Shown here piece after piece: positions 36,524-48,000 of a stretch of 64,000 nt of DNA. Source of the DNA: Strigops habroptila (lineage: Eukaryota; Chordata; Aves; Psittaciformes; Psittacidae); the NCBI RefSeq assembly GCF_004027225.2, contig NC_044279.2, positions 53,547,219 through 53,611,218 of the forward strand. Reading direction: 5' to 3'. The notes under the pieces were generated by a model. That model did not search any database and was not told where the DNA came from. It was given only the letters and a program-made list of their open reading frames with translations. Position 1 is the first letter of the stretch, and every line of letters begins with the position of its first letter. A program made the position numbers and the translations under genes.

Positions 36524-39500
36524 GTGTAAGGGGAAGAAGAACAGACGTTATTTAGAAACTCAGATAGGCAGAAAGATATTGGTGATGTTAGATAAGTGTG
36601 TGTTTATGTAATTAAATCATAGATTATGTTACTACTCTTCTCCTTTTTCAATTTTTGTGATTTCTTTTCCATCTTCTTAGTGGAAAAGCCAGCATTTACA
36701 AAGGCTCTGTCATCTCTCTCAGTAAGAGATTATGGTTCCTCTTTAATTTTTCCACTCAGGTTCAATTCCACTTTGACCATTCAATAAGTAAAAATTTACT
36801 GGTGAAAGAAGGAATTTCCTTCTATGATCGAATCCCACTTCTGGTTAACGTTCTGAGTTCATGGAGCAGTGGCACGGTAATATTACCAGGTAGCTATATA
36901 CCTTTCTGCCTGTACTAAAGCTAAGTCAGCCTGGGTTAATGTGATTGCCTGGAACACAATGGGAAGACACTTGGCCAGTGTCTCTGTGATTGAGCTCTTT
37001 AAATCTATGCAGAATAGATTATGAATACTGAAGCCTGTCTTTCTGATCATGTTGCACATACTCTAGGATAAGTAAAGAGTTTAGAACTACCAGAGAAAGT
37101 AGTAGACAGTTGTTTTAAATTACAAGAGATGGATGAAATAGAAGATTTCTTGGGAATGAGGTGTATAATTACAGAAGAGTTACTGCCTCAGACTCCAGAT
37201 TGGTACAGAAAGAGAAGGTAATGCAGACCTGTAACATTAAGAGTTTCAGGTTTTGTTTACTTCTCTTTAATATCAGCTTGGTAGTCAATTAAAGGTTGTA
37301 TAAAAAGGCCTACAGAAAAAAAGCTTTGTGGGATCTTTTTAACAGAATATCTGACTTTTTAAACTCATACAGGTAAATGGAAAATGTGCAGCTGCACTTA
37401 TCCTGCAATCACGATCTTCGTCATCTTTCCAAACTCTCCAGTTATAACATACATCTCTTATGTAGAAAGTCTCTCTGGAAGAAACAGTTACATTTTTATC
37501 AATCTTTTCAAATATACCTGTTATAAGTATCCACTTTTAATGATATTCTGTTACAACCTCAATACCAATATAAGTATCCTTCTCCTCCAGTGCATTGCTA
37601 ATGATTTAAACAAACCCAATAAAACAATGCTAGGACACTTAATATAATTGAAGATAGGAATCAAGTAACAGTTGAGGTTCACTCTACAAGAATTTAAATT
37701 GTCTCTTATTATTTGAAGTCTCACCATGACTGCTATCTGATACCTCTTCATTAATTAGAATAGGTACAATATTTCAATCAGTAATTTTGTCTTCCTTTTA
37801 TGCAACATAAGCACATCAAGAGATACTTTGCCCTATGTGGTAGCAATTTATTTTAGTTTATAAAATTTATTTAGTGTTCTTATTCTTTTTATCCTGGTAT
37901 TAAAAATACTATGGCTTTCTACGAAGATGTACTATTATTGTAATTACCTTAAGAATTCTGCTGACCTAAGTAAACAGCACTAAACTTAAAAGACTAAGCA
38001 CACCTTAAACTTCAGACCAAGCTATTCTCTATTGCCTCGGCAGAATAACGTGAGATCAGCAGAATTTGGCTTCACCATTGTAAAAAATAACTCTCATGGA
38101 ATGCATTATAATTGTTTGATTTACCATAGTGCCTAAAATGGCAAACATGTTCAGGACCTTATGATGCTGCTTTCAATAAACAAAATGTTCTCAATCAGCA
38201 TATAATGCCAAGTTAGAAAATGCACCCGCATTTTCTAAGATACAAACTTCTCCTTATTCTCAATATTTCAATTTAACAATTCCCATCTTTCCAAAAGCCT
38301 ACTGAAATGGCAGTGTAATTAGCAAGGTTTTGTACTTTGTCACAATTGTTTCATCACAGTGTATGATTATTGTCTAACCAGTAAGGTTGAGAACAATGAT
38401 GCCTGAAGCCATGACATCTCAGTTATTTACTTTCTGCTATGGATCTCCCAAACCATTGAATATCATATCTAATTTTGTTGGGCCCAACTTTGTCTTTACC
38501 ATAAAACTATTAACCAAACAGGTCAGTGCTGTGTGCAAATGAGAGCAACATGCACTTCCATAGTGCGCACAGCCCACAGTGGCTATTGGTAAACCATCAG
38601 TCTGATAGAAATTAGTGCACTTTAAACTTAGCTGAACTATGTTTCAAGAGTCATGGAACTGAATACTTTTCACAGTTCCCAAGCAGCCTAATCTGAAGAA
38701 CCGTTTTGAAAACAGGGATTCTTTTCTTTTACTAGGACAAACTGGGGAAATGTTATACATGCACCTTGCTCGCTTGTGAAGGGCGTGATCTGGGAGCTCT
38801 TCTGCACATCAGATGCTTTGCACATTTCTGTGGGAGTTCAAGAGGGTGAAGGTTCGCTCTCATGTGACTGCTGGTGGTCGTATGCCATGTCCAGAGCGGG
38901 GAGGGCTAGGAGGGGAGGGGGAGGCTTGCTGGGTGGGATCTCCGGGCACTCTCCAGGGTGCTGAATCCCCTTGAGCGTGCTCCGGAAGGGAATTAATCAA
39001 AATGTGTTTTCAATATACACGCTGTTGTGCTTTCCCCCTCTTGTCATTCCTATGGGCAGAGGACCTGTGTCTGTGGGCAATACCACCGGGTGTATACAGC
39101 GTTCTTATTGTTTCCAGACTGAAAACTGCATCCTTCAAATGAAGGAACTCTTCTTGTCAATCAATATTTTACACTGGTAGCCTTCTTGCCCTTCCGTTTG
39201 GGCTGCATCTTCACCATGTTTCCCAGTGCTTTAGTATGGGACATGTAATAGCATTATTGTACCTGTCAATGCAACCAGCACTTCTTCCATTTTTATTGCA
39301 CAAAATGGCAGAGTTTGCCTGGATAGAGTGGATGGTTGGGTAACACAAAAGATTAATGAAACCAAATAAGCAAATGGAGGAATAACATATAGTTGGCTTT
39401 ACTTGGGGATTGCTATATGTCTGTTGTCAGTGATTTTTACTTTAAGAGAGCTAGCTATTTTTCTCTGTCTTTATAGTCGAAGTTTGTTGAGTAGCTTTTT

Positions 39501-41466
39501 AACCAAAACCAGAATTAGAGACTTTAAAGAGAAACTTTCAGCCCGTATGCTTGCAACGTTGATGAAATTTCAAAAAATGAAATGGACACGTGTGGTAGGA
39601 ATAGACAGCCAAACTGATCTGGAAGTTGCTAGTAGTTCCCCCTATACTGATCATATGAATTAATTAATTAATATTTCCACCAGGCATAGAGTTTGTTTAA
39701 TTACAGTCAGCATAACAACCGTATTTCATAGTATAAGATCTACACATATATGATTGATATATATCATGCTAAGAGGCTGACCTTTTATTCACATCACAGC
39801 TGTTACTGATTACTTGAAGAACTTGCATATTCAGTTTCATTTTTCCAGTAAAACATTTTATTTTCAGTTTGAACAGAGAGAAAAAACTGCCTAACTGAAA
39901 GAGTCATCTTCATTTCTTATAGCAATTCCATTCTGGAAATGAGAGATTTATAGAATTGTTAGATACTACTCTGGGTCAAGCAGTCAGCCTTGGAGACTAT
40001 CTATATTAATACTAAAATAATGTAGCAGTGCCAACATGCATAAAAGGCAATTCAGCATTTCAGATCTTTCCCCATTTAGTAAAATGCTGCAATATGTTTT
40101 CCTGGACAAGCTTTAGGGAGTGAATGGAAGCCCAGTGTCACAATCTGCTGATTTTTTATGTACCATCCTTCCAATGGTACATAAAAATATATATATACCC
40201 AGATACCCAAGTCATATACCCAAGTCATGATAATTTATGTTCAGCATGTCCTTGCAAAGAAGAATATTTGTATTCATGGTGCACATTACATGGATTGCAA
40301 AGTGCTCTACAGACAACTGAACTATCTAACGTATTTGCAAGACAGGTATTACCCCATTTTCAAACTGCAGTTCAAAAATGAGCAGTACGGGAAGTACTGT
40401 TACATGAATTTGGAGCTCAAGTCTATACCCCTTTCCAAGATCCCTAATTCCCCACAGTAAGCTTTGGTGTACAGTCCTTTGTAAGACCATTGGCTCACGA
40501 GACTGGGAAGTTCAAGCAGAAAGCAAGGGTTGGCATTTTGCCTCTGACATGCAGCCGGGTCACAACCAGTTCAAGCCACACAACATGCTGAATTTGTGCC
40601 CTGACATAATCATTGCTAAGAAAAGATTATGTAGCTAAGCCAGAATGGTACATGGCACTCATCAGTGTCTAACTTTTAGGTATCCAGTTCTGGCAGTGGA
40701 ATTCACTTCCCAAACCCAAAAAGCAGATGTTCAAGAGCACCACGTGCAGAAAGCTGAGGTCCTGAGAATGAAATTTGAAATGAACAGAGGAGTATGGGAA
40801 TGTTTCACAAGCCTTGGCTATTATTTACCTTTCAAAGTCTTTTCTAGTATTTGGGTTTCATATTATTTCTTTATTCTTCTTGCATGACTGATTAACACTT
40901 TTCTTCTAAAATACTGCCTCATGAGGACACAGTGATGATGATATCAATAGAAAATGGAGTTGGTCCTGTGCTTAGGGTGGTTTCCTGAGAAGTATCTCCT
41001 TGTCAAGAAGGGGTTCAAATCTGCATCTCAAAACCAGACATTTCCCTGTGCCTCCCCATGCTGGCCTTTTGGTTTTGAGTTATCACACACTTGCTGTGCC
41101 AAGTGCTAAATACAGTGTGGGGTAGATATGCTCTGTAAGCATGTGGACTGCATCAGGCACATCAACATTAAACATGAGATGAGAAGTGACCCCAGCCATA
41201 TAAGCCACAATTTTGTTTGGCCACATTTTTTTGAGGGGCATTATATGCTTATATAATATTACCAGTGAAAACTTAAGCAGTTAAATATTCCTGAAATCAT
41301 GCATTTGCATTTCACAGAAGTAATAAATTAATTAGTTGACTAGTTGAATTTGAGAGTTTGGCCCAAAGAAGTGATATACTACATTTGGGGTGTGTGTGAA
41401 GGAATGAGTTCATGTCTTCCACAGTTTGGTCTAATCAAATCTTAATCATCTTTCTGTTGATCAAGA

Positions 41467-41540
41467 AATAGGAGTCAGATGGTCTGGGTTCTATGCAGTG
41501 ATTTCAGAAGTGCTGCTATTATGTGAATTTCTGCATTTGC
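41467..41540 (+). repeat. Possible MIR/CORE-SINE remnant
   Basis: GGAGTCAGATGGTCTGGGTT followed by CTGCTATTATGTGAA resembles the B-box and core of MIR-type SINEs (GGAGTCAGGAGACCTGGGTT pattern). Old and decayed. Confidence 0.45.
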
Positions 41541-41879
41541 AGTGAATCTGCATACTGCTTTTCACTCAAGGGAAACTTATTTTAAACCTTAAAATATCCA
41601 AGATAATTATTGTTTGTTTGTTTGGATTTATTTTTTTTCCCTGACATACTTTGGATAGTTATTTACAGCTTGAACAATTATATTCAGGGGAGGTCAGAGG
41701 TGAGAACAGACAGCAGTTTTTGCATTTAGGAAATTACTGTCTGGGAAGGTTAATACAGCAGAAAGCGTAAAAGTATTACTTAATTCAGAAAACATTTCAG
41801 GGAAGAAGCTTGAGCAAAAACCCAGAGAAGGATTTCTGTGGCTCCAGTCAGGTATTAGTGCTTCTCCGTGGACCACCTA

Positions 41880-41962
41880 CTGTACCTTCTGGAATACTGT
41901 ATTCAGTTCTGGGCACAGTGTAAACTGGTTCACACAGCTTCCAAGGACAGTGTTCTGGAGGG
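41880..41962 (+). mobile_element. Probable old CR1 fragment
   Basis: GGAATACTGTATTCAGTTCT GGGC matches the CR1 segment GGAGTACTGTGTTCAGTTCT, followed by AGGACA...GTTCTGGAGGG. Short and diverged. Confidence 0.5.
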
Positions 41963-42850
41963 GTTGATTTTTAAAGAAGAATAAACTTAAGACTGATCAA
42001 ACTATGTTTATCAGAAAAATAAAGGAACTAAAAACATTTTTTTTTTTTCAGTGATACAGAATCATAACTGGGAAACCAGGAAAGTAACTTTCTGGGATAA
42101 TCTTTCCAAGGAATGAGACGTCTTAGCCCCATGAGCAATTTTGATAAAAGTTGAAGACCATGTACAATGGCAACATTCCCCCAGAGCCGGAACAGAAGAT
42201 GAAATGGTTACCTCTGTTTCACTCTTGACCACATGACTGTGGAAAAGCAACTCATGTTCAGAATGCTGGCGTTCTGGACAACAGTCTGATATCTATTACG
42301 GAAGGGAGAAAAAGAGAGAAATAGCAGTATTCACTTTCTCCTTCCTGATTAGAAAGTTCAGCAATAAAATTAGGAGTTTGATGCTGGAATGGTTCTGTTT
42401 GGGATTCTTTTCCTCCCAAATTAATAAAACAAAAAAACCCAAAAGAGCTGTAGTTCAGAAAGGCAACAACAGTAGAGAACTCCATTACTTAATGTAACAT
42501 AATGAAGTGCTGCTTTTGGTTTTGCCAAAACTTTGATGGGAAAAACCAAACAATTGAAGCTGCCTCTTTAGGCTTCCTCAATATGAAAGCCTGCTGCAGA
42601 GCATCCAGCTAGCTACAAGCAACACCTAATTCAGTTTCTTTAAAGATGTGCAGTAAGGAAATGCCACTTTTAACCCGTTGCAATTAAGTGTATGCAGATA
42701 AGAAAAGAGCTGGGAGGGGAAGGAGGATGATCCAGCAAAATTAAGCTGTTGCTTGTGATTGCTGGTTTGAGAACAGGAAGAAGCAGAAGCAATTTCTCTC
42801 TGAAGTTGTCAAAACTGTTCCTAGTTCTTTCTCTGCCTTTGCAAGGGCAG

Positions 42851-42860
42851 CCATATAAGG
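42851..42860 (+). promoter_or_regulatory. CArG/TATA-like box, candidate KCNQ1-like promoter element
   Basis: CCATATAAGG is a perfect CC(A/T)6GG serum-response-factor site and also contains a TATA-like core. It sits in a modestly GC-richer patch (about 42.83-43.16 kb), 1.8 kb upstream of the KCNQ1-like start codon. A noncoding first exon could begin about 30 nt further on. Ten-mer matches like this occur by chance, so this is inference from position. Confidence 0.35.
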
Positions 42861-44673
42861 CAGATAGAAGGGAGGGCTCCTGCCTTCCGCAGGGTGGGAC
42901 TTGATAAGCTGGGGCAGTCAGGCACCAGCTTCTCTCCCCGCACCTACCCAGGGAGTCTGTTGCATGGAGCTGAGGGAGCAACAAGGAGAAGGAATAGAAG
43001 GACATGCAACAAGAGAAAGTAGGTTCAGGGTTTTCTGTGTTTTGTGTCTGACTGTGTGGGATGCCCTGTTTTGATCAAGCGGGCTAGCAAATGTGTTTCG
43101 GGTGGCTTTGTTTGCAGCTGCTGGGTAACCAGCCTTTGCTACAAGCACTTGTCTAGATAGCCTCAGCACCGTAAAATGAATGGTGTGGAGGGAGTGTACT
43201 TCTCATAGGTGTTTCTTATGTTCTTGTTAAAGTTAGACCTAGATGAAGGGCTTTGTGTTTTAACTTTAATGTTCGGTCCCTCCAGCTTTTTGTTGTTCAG
43301 AGAAAGGATGAGGGAAAACAAGTATTTCTCTATATGCTATAGGACTAATGTAGAAATGCATCAGTTCACCTTACCATGACCAGTGTTCAGAAATGAGCAC
43401 GCTGTAACTGACGTTCTCTCTCTAAATTACTTGATTCTGCTGAGGCTAAAGTAACTCAAAATGTGGGTGTGAATCTCTCCCCCTCTTCTGAAGAGCAGTC
43501 AGCTGCAACTCCTAAGCACGTGGGATTTATACTGCAGATAACACAGTACATTACGATATGACATTAGAGACATAATTTTAACATTGACATCAGCAGTGCT
43601 TTGAAGTTAAAGTACATCTCATGGTACTTTTAATATTCTTATATTTTCGCAATTTTTTCATATTTCTATTTTAGCTAAGCATTTTAAATAAGGAACCTTT
43701 TCATGGTGGTGTGAAAGAAATGAGGCAGTAGAAAACAATTACACTTCAGGAAGACCGCTGCTCTCAGTCTCACAAAATGATTAACATTGCTGCTAAGTAT
43801 TTGTGTATAGCAGCAATGTAAGTCTGGCCCATGAAATACATATTGATCTATAAGAGCCTTATTTTCTATTCTGTGTTCTGTAGGTACTTGCTTGAGAGTA
43901 CTAAAGTTAGCAGCAAACATTAAATGGTTTGAAGAAAATCAAGAATCAGGCCAGGAGTCTTTGATCTTTTCCCTTATAACAATATTAACCTCTCAGTTGC
44001 AGTTATTGTTAACGGCATCATCATTTCTACACTTGAGAAGAATTGTTCATGAGTACCATGGGCTGCAAGATCAGATCCTGTGAGGTGACTGAAAGAATTT
44101 ATTCAAGTCCTAAAAACTTTCTGTAATGCTGATGCTCTAGATAAGATCTCTTGAAGTGTAGGTGTTAAGTTCAAAACTTCTATCAGGTGTGTTTCAGGTA
44201 ACAGCCAGTTTATAAATTCTAGGAAATTTTCACAGGTCCACTTCTACTCAGGACACTTCAAGAACTGCTCAGCTTAAAATAATGCCATAAGGTCAACTCC
44301 CAAGGTAATTTTGCTGCTATACTTGTGTTGCACTATTCAAATAGTTTTAAGCTTCCTTCTTAACAAATGTAACTGTGAATCTTAATTTTCTTTCTTCCTC
44401 CAGAACTCAACCTCTTTCCTTTCCCAGCCTTCTGTTACTTCTGGCATCTAGCATGTGCTGTTGTGTAATATGTTTCTCTGATTTAATTTCAGAGACTGTG
44501 AGTGACAGCAGGTGACAGGCTGACAGCTCACACTTGTGTCACAGAGAAGCTCCGTGATAACAGCAGAAACTCATCAGCTGCTGGAGAACACCCTCAGCAG
44601 GGAGGACATACAGTACCTTCATTGTGATTTTAAATATTGATCAGCATTAGTAATACCTGTGTGTTGTTACAGA

Positions 44674-45056
44674 ATGTCCTGTGATAGCGGAGAAACCGTT
44701 GGGCACCCCATGTATAACCGCTGTGAACAGGTTCAAGGCTCCACTTCCCAACTGAGCAGTCTGAATGGAAATAGGGAACCTGCAGCATTGCTGGGAGCCA
44801 GGGGGAGCTTAAGCAATATGCAGTATTCTTCTGTGGCGCTGGATCCAGAGACTCCAGGGAATAATGGAGCTGGGATTCCCTGCAACCCTGAGGAAAGCAC
44901 AAAAGCTGCAGCCTTGGCAGAAGGTGAAGTCCGCAGGGCCTGTACGACAAAGTGTTTCTGTAGCCGTTACTTAACTAAAACTAGTACGCAGGGAGATGTC
45001 TACAACTTCCTGGAGAGGCCCAGTGGATGGAAGTGTTTTATCTATCATTTTATTGT
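44674..45056 (+). CDS. KCNQ1-like voltage-gated K+ channel, first coding exon (partial gene)
   Basis: Encodes 127 residues plus two bases. The final residues, [17 protein letters not shown], are nearly identical to the end of KCNQ1 exon 1 (YNFLERPTGWKCFVYHF), the pre-S1 segment of Kv7.1. The GTAAGT donor at 45057 leaves phase 2, as KCNQ1 exon 1 does, and the length is almost the same as the human exon. The N-terminal cytoplasmic part (from [10 protein letters not shown]) is Ser/Gly/Asn-rich and diverged, unlike the Pro/Ala-rich KCNQ1 N-terminus. The ATG follows a TTGTTACAG acceptor-like sequence by one base, so a noncoding exon may splice in directly before it. A GTG further upstream (44659) is not favoured. 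The remaining exons (S1-S6, calmodulin-binding tail) must lie beyond the window. The product would form a membrane K+ channel subunit. It could be a KCNQ1 paralogue or, if this is not the conserved 12p11-like block, KCNQ1 itself; the neighbour MRPS35 favours a paralogue. Confidence 0.85.
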
Positions 45057-48000
45057 GTAAGTATCTACATCTTCACATCATATTTGGTATAAGGAAAATC
45101 AAACTATGCCCTTAATCAGCCAGAAATCATACTTGAGTACCATCATCAGTACTTGAACTCCTGGGCTGAACACCTGTTACATGAGTAATCCCACTGAAAG
45201 CAATGGAAAAGCCAGTTTCTTGAAGGATCAGATGCTATATCCATTAACATTTCCAGAGGAGAGCTTTTTATTTGTCACATGATATTTGTCAGGTGTAGAC
45301 TGTGTATTTGATATTTCTGAGGGGAAGTCCTATATGTGCACGGCAGTTTTTATTGCTGCCTTAGCTGCTTTACATTGTTCTAGCTTCAGACACTGCAATT
45401 TTTAGCGTGAGATGTAGAAGGTTCAGCTGTGATGAAATACATCACGTTTTTGTAAGTCAGTTTTGCTAATGCTGAAGTGCCAGAACAAGTGATCTGTTGG
45501 ATAATCATAACATACTAATTTGAATTAATTTACAGCCACGAACGCATAATGAGTACAAATTTAGCAAAAAGTTCTCCACTATACCATGTATGTAGTACAC
45601 GCAATGATGAAATTAAGGCTTCCATTTACCCTTGCAAACCAGTGGTTAATATATTAATACAGCTGTTACTGTTTTCTTTGAGCTGCTTATAGTATCTGTC
45701 AAGCTTTGCGAGACCACAGTTACTGTTTTGAATGCTGCTTAGCAGAATGATAATTTATCATCTTAGCTATAGAAAGGGTCCAATTGTGCTCTCACTGAGG
45801 CAAGAGGACGTTTTACTGGCTATAGTGAATGCAAACTGAGCCAAAAGTCCTTGCTTTTATTATAAAATTAGCGTATGTCCTAAAGAAATGCAGAGTGTTG
45901 AAACTACTCTGTTTGTCTTAGATGAACTTTTCTATGGCCTGACTGCATTTTAGAAAAACCATTATCACTTACTGTAGTCAGGAGCTGCCCAGAGAAATAT
46001 ATGGTAATTATAAGAATGAATCATAATGCCTCTATTTGGCATGGAATAGATGGTTTTATTAATACTTACTGCCTTTCACCACTCAAAATCATATATGGAT
46101 TTTTTAAAAGGATTTTTTGATGCATGAAATTTTGCCAAGTAAAAGGATAGGGCCTCTTTCAGGTATGTTTATAGTATACAATTCCTAAGGCTTAAACGGG
46201 TGTAATTTGTGTAGATATAAATATGTGAATAGTCATGATTTAAGCCTATTTGAGGTTAGGATTTAGTAATCTTGCTAAAATGCATTTGTTTCATCCTCTC
46301 TGTTGCTTTCATCTCAGACTAAGGTTGACCTTTAGTATGGACTTACATTCTGCAATAAGCATTAAAATAAGATAAAATTAAATTAAAAAATCTACGCACA
46401 CACAGCCCATACAAGAAAATTGGAGAAAATAGGTATTGTTAACAGACAACTCTGGGTTTTTTTAAACTGTTCAAGGATTCCTAACTTAAATGAAAGAATA
46501 TGTAAACTGACCTCCTTTAAATGCTTTTTCTTTGAGATTACTTGAAACTTTTTAGACATCATTTTTGGCCAGTATTTTGTCTTAAGTATATTTGCCCTAC
46601 TAATTATCCCAATAACTACATGGCATGTTTATTTATATAGCAAGTTTCTGTTTTGGAAAGAACATCCTTTACAACATTCAATATCACTACAGTTAAACAT
46701 TGTTAAAGCAATAAAGTGCTAATCTAAAATACAATTAATTCTATAATGAGAACAAGCTGTAATTTATTTTTAAAAAGGTTTCCCATGTTGTATCTGTGGG
46801 TTTGGGGTAATTTATGTAGAGTTGGTATGATGGCTATTTTCATAACAAATCCAATCTTCCAAGTATGCAGATGATGTTTGTATAGCCTGGAGGAGCTGGA
46901 TGTTCAGTGCCCCTTCATTGTCCTTTTGTCTTTCATGTGTCACAAAGACCTCATAATTTATGTATAAACTTGTGGGACTTTTCTATCCAAGAGGGACTGG
47001 AGTCTCTTCTGATCTGGAGCCAGTTCTGCTACAAACCCCCTGACTTTCCAGAAACAGGCAAGGCGAGGGAACAAGAAGTGCTCCAGGAGGTGACCTTCCT
47101 TTTGTATCCTGAAATGACCAATATAATCTCATCTCCTATAACATTTGTAGTGTGTCTGATACTTCAAGTTCCTTTTAAGGGAGTAAACTGATGCTTCTTA
47201 AGGAACTTTATAATATGTGTTAGAAAAGGGAATTATTTTTACCTAATTAAATCTGGAATTTGTGTTATTTTAGTGGAGTTATTCTAGGCTAAAATTACGT
47301 TTTCAAAAACAAAACGTTTGAAGGCGTGAGTGGATTTGCTTGAGAATTCCCCCTCCCAGTCCTGGAAACCTCCTCAATTAGGTGATTTTCAGCTACACTG
47401 TAGGTACTGTGAAAAACTTAACTCCTGAAATCCCCAAGAACAGAGTAGAGGATCTCACTGACAAGTTAGAAGGAGGTGTGGGCTTGAGAAACAGCTATGA
47501 CATGCAATAGTAATACATTGATCCTAACCAACCAATTCTTTTGGCTATGCAAATGTTTAAGGTATTGGATACCAGTATATGTTAGAGTCCAGCTTTTTGC
47601 CATATGGTCCTCAGTCCAGAAAAAGAAGTGTTTGCCTGGCTTGAATTTGATGTCTAAACTCAGCTATGCACTTGCTTAAATCATATCCAAATGTGAAGAT
47701 ATTAGGGTATGAGCCTCATATTTTATCTTTTGAACAAAAAATACAGTCTATCTTGGTGATGAGTTATGGATGGTAATGAAGTTACTTGTCAAATCCCCAC
47801 ATTTAAATCATTTAATTGTAAGTGGAGCCTTATTTATGTAATGTTTCTGAAACATATATATACATCTAATTACAACTGGAATGGCTCAATTATAGTTTAG
47901 AATATTGTGTTAATTTGGCTAAAATATTGTGTTCACATACATTTGAACCGGGTGGTGAGGGGTGAAGTCAGACAATTTTCCTGGTAATAAGATTATTGAC

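Larger units (their letters stand above)
35341..44492. other. Intergenic region between MRPS35 and the KCNQ1-like gene
   Basis: The MRPS35 and KCNQ1-like genes are divergent and separated by about 9 kb. The stretch holds CR1 and SINE fragments, a poly-A run near 36501 and AT-rich DNA. REP15, the single-exon gene expected here from human order, was not found. Short open frames at 36683, 37384 and 39403 have no recognised homology. Confidence 0.55.

Noticed and set aside
36683-36915. Open stretch with an acceptor before it (TCTTCTTAG) that reads as an apparent membrane or Ig-like exon
   Set aside because: Two competing frames look equally plausible, neither matches a known family, and about 78 open codons are expected by chance in this much sequence.
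39403-39663. 86-codon frame with a hydrophobic start
   Set aside because: No homology, no flanking splice pattern; the length is within the range of chance frames here.
47130-47191. VVCLIL-containing stretch as a possible KCNQ1 exon 2 (S1 helix)
   Set aside because: Only a few residues match; the conserved FSVLSTIEQY part and correct splice phase are absent.
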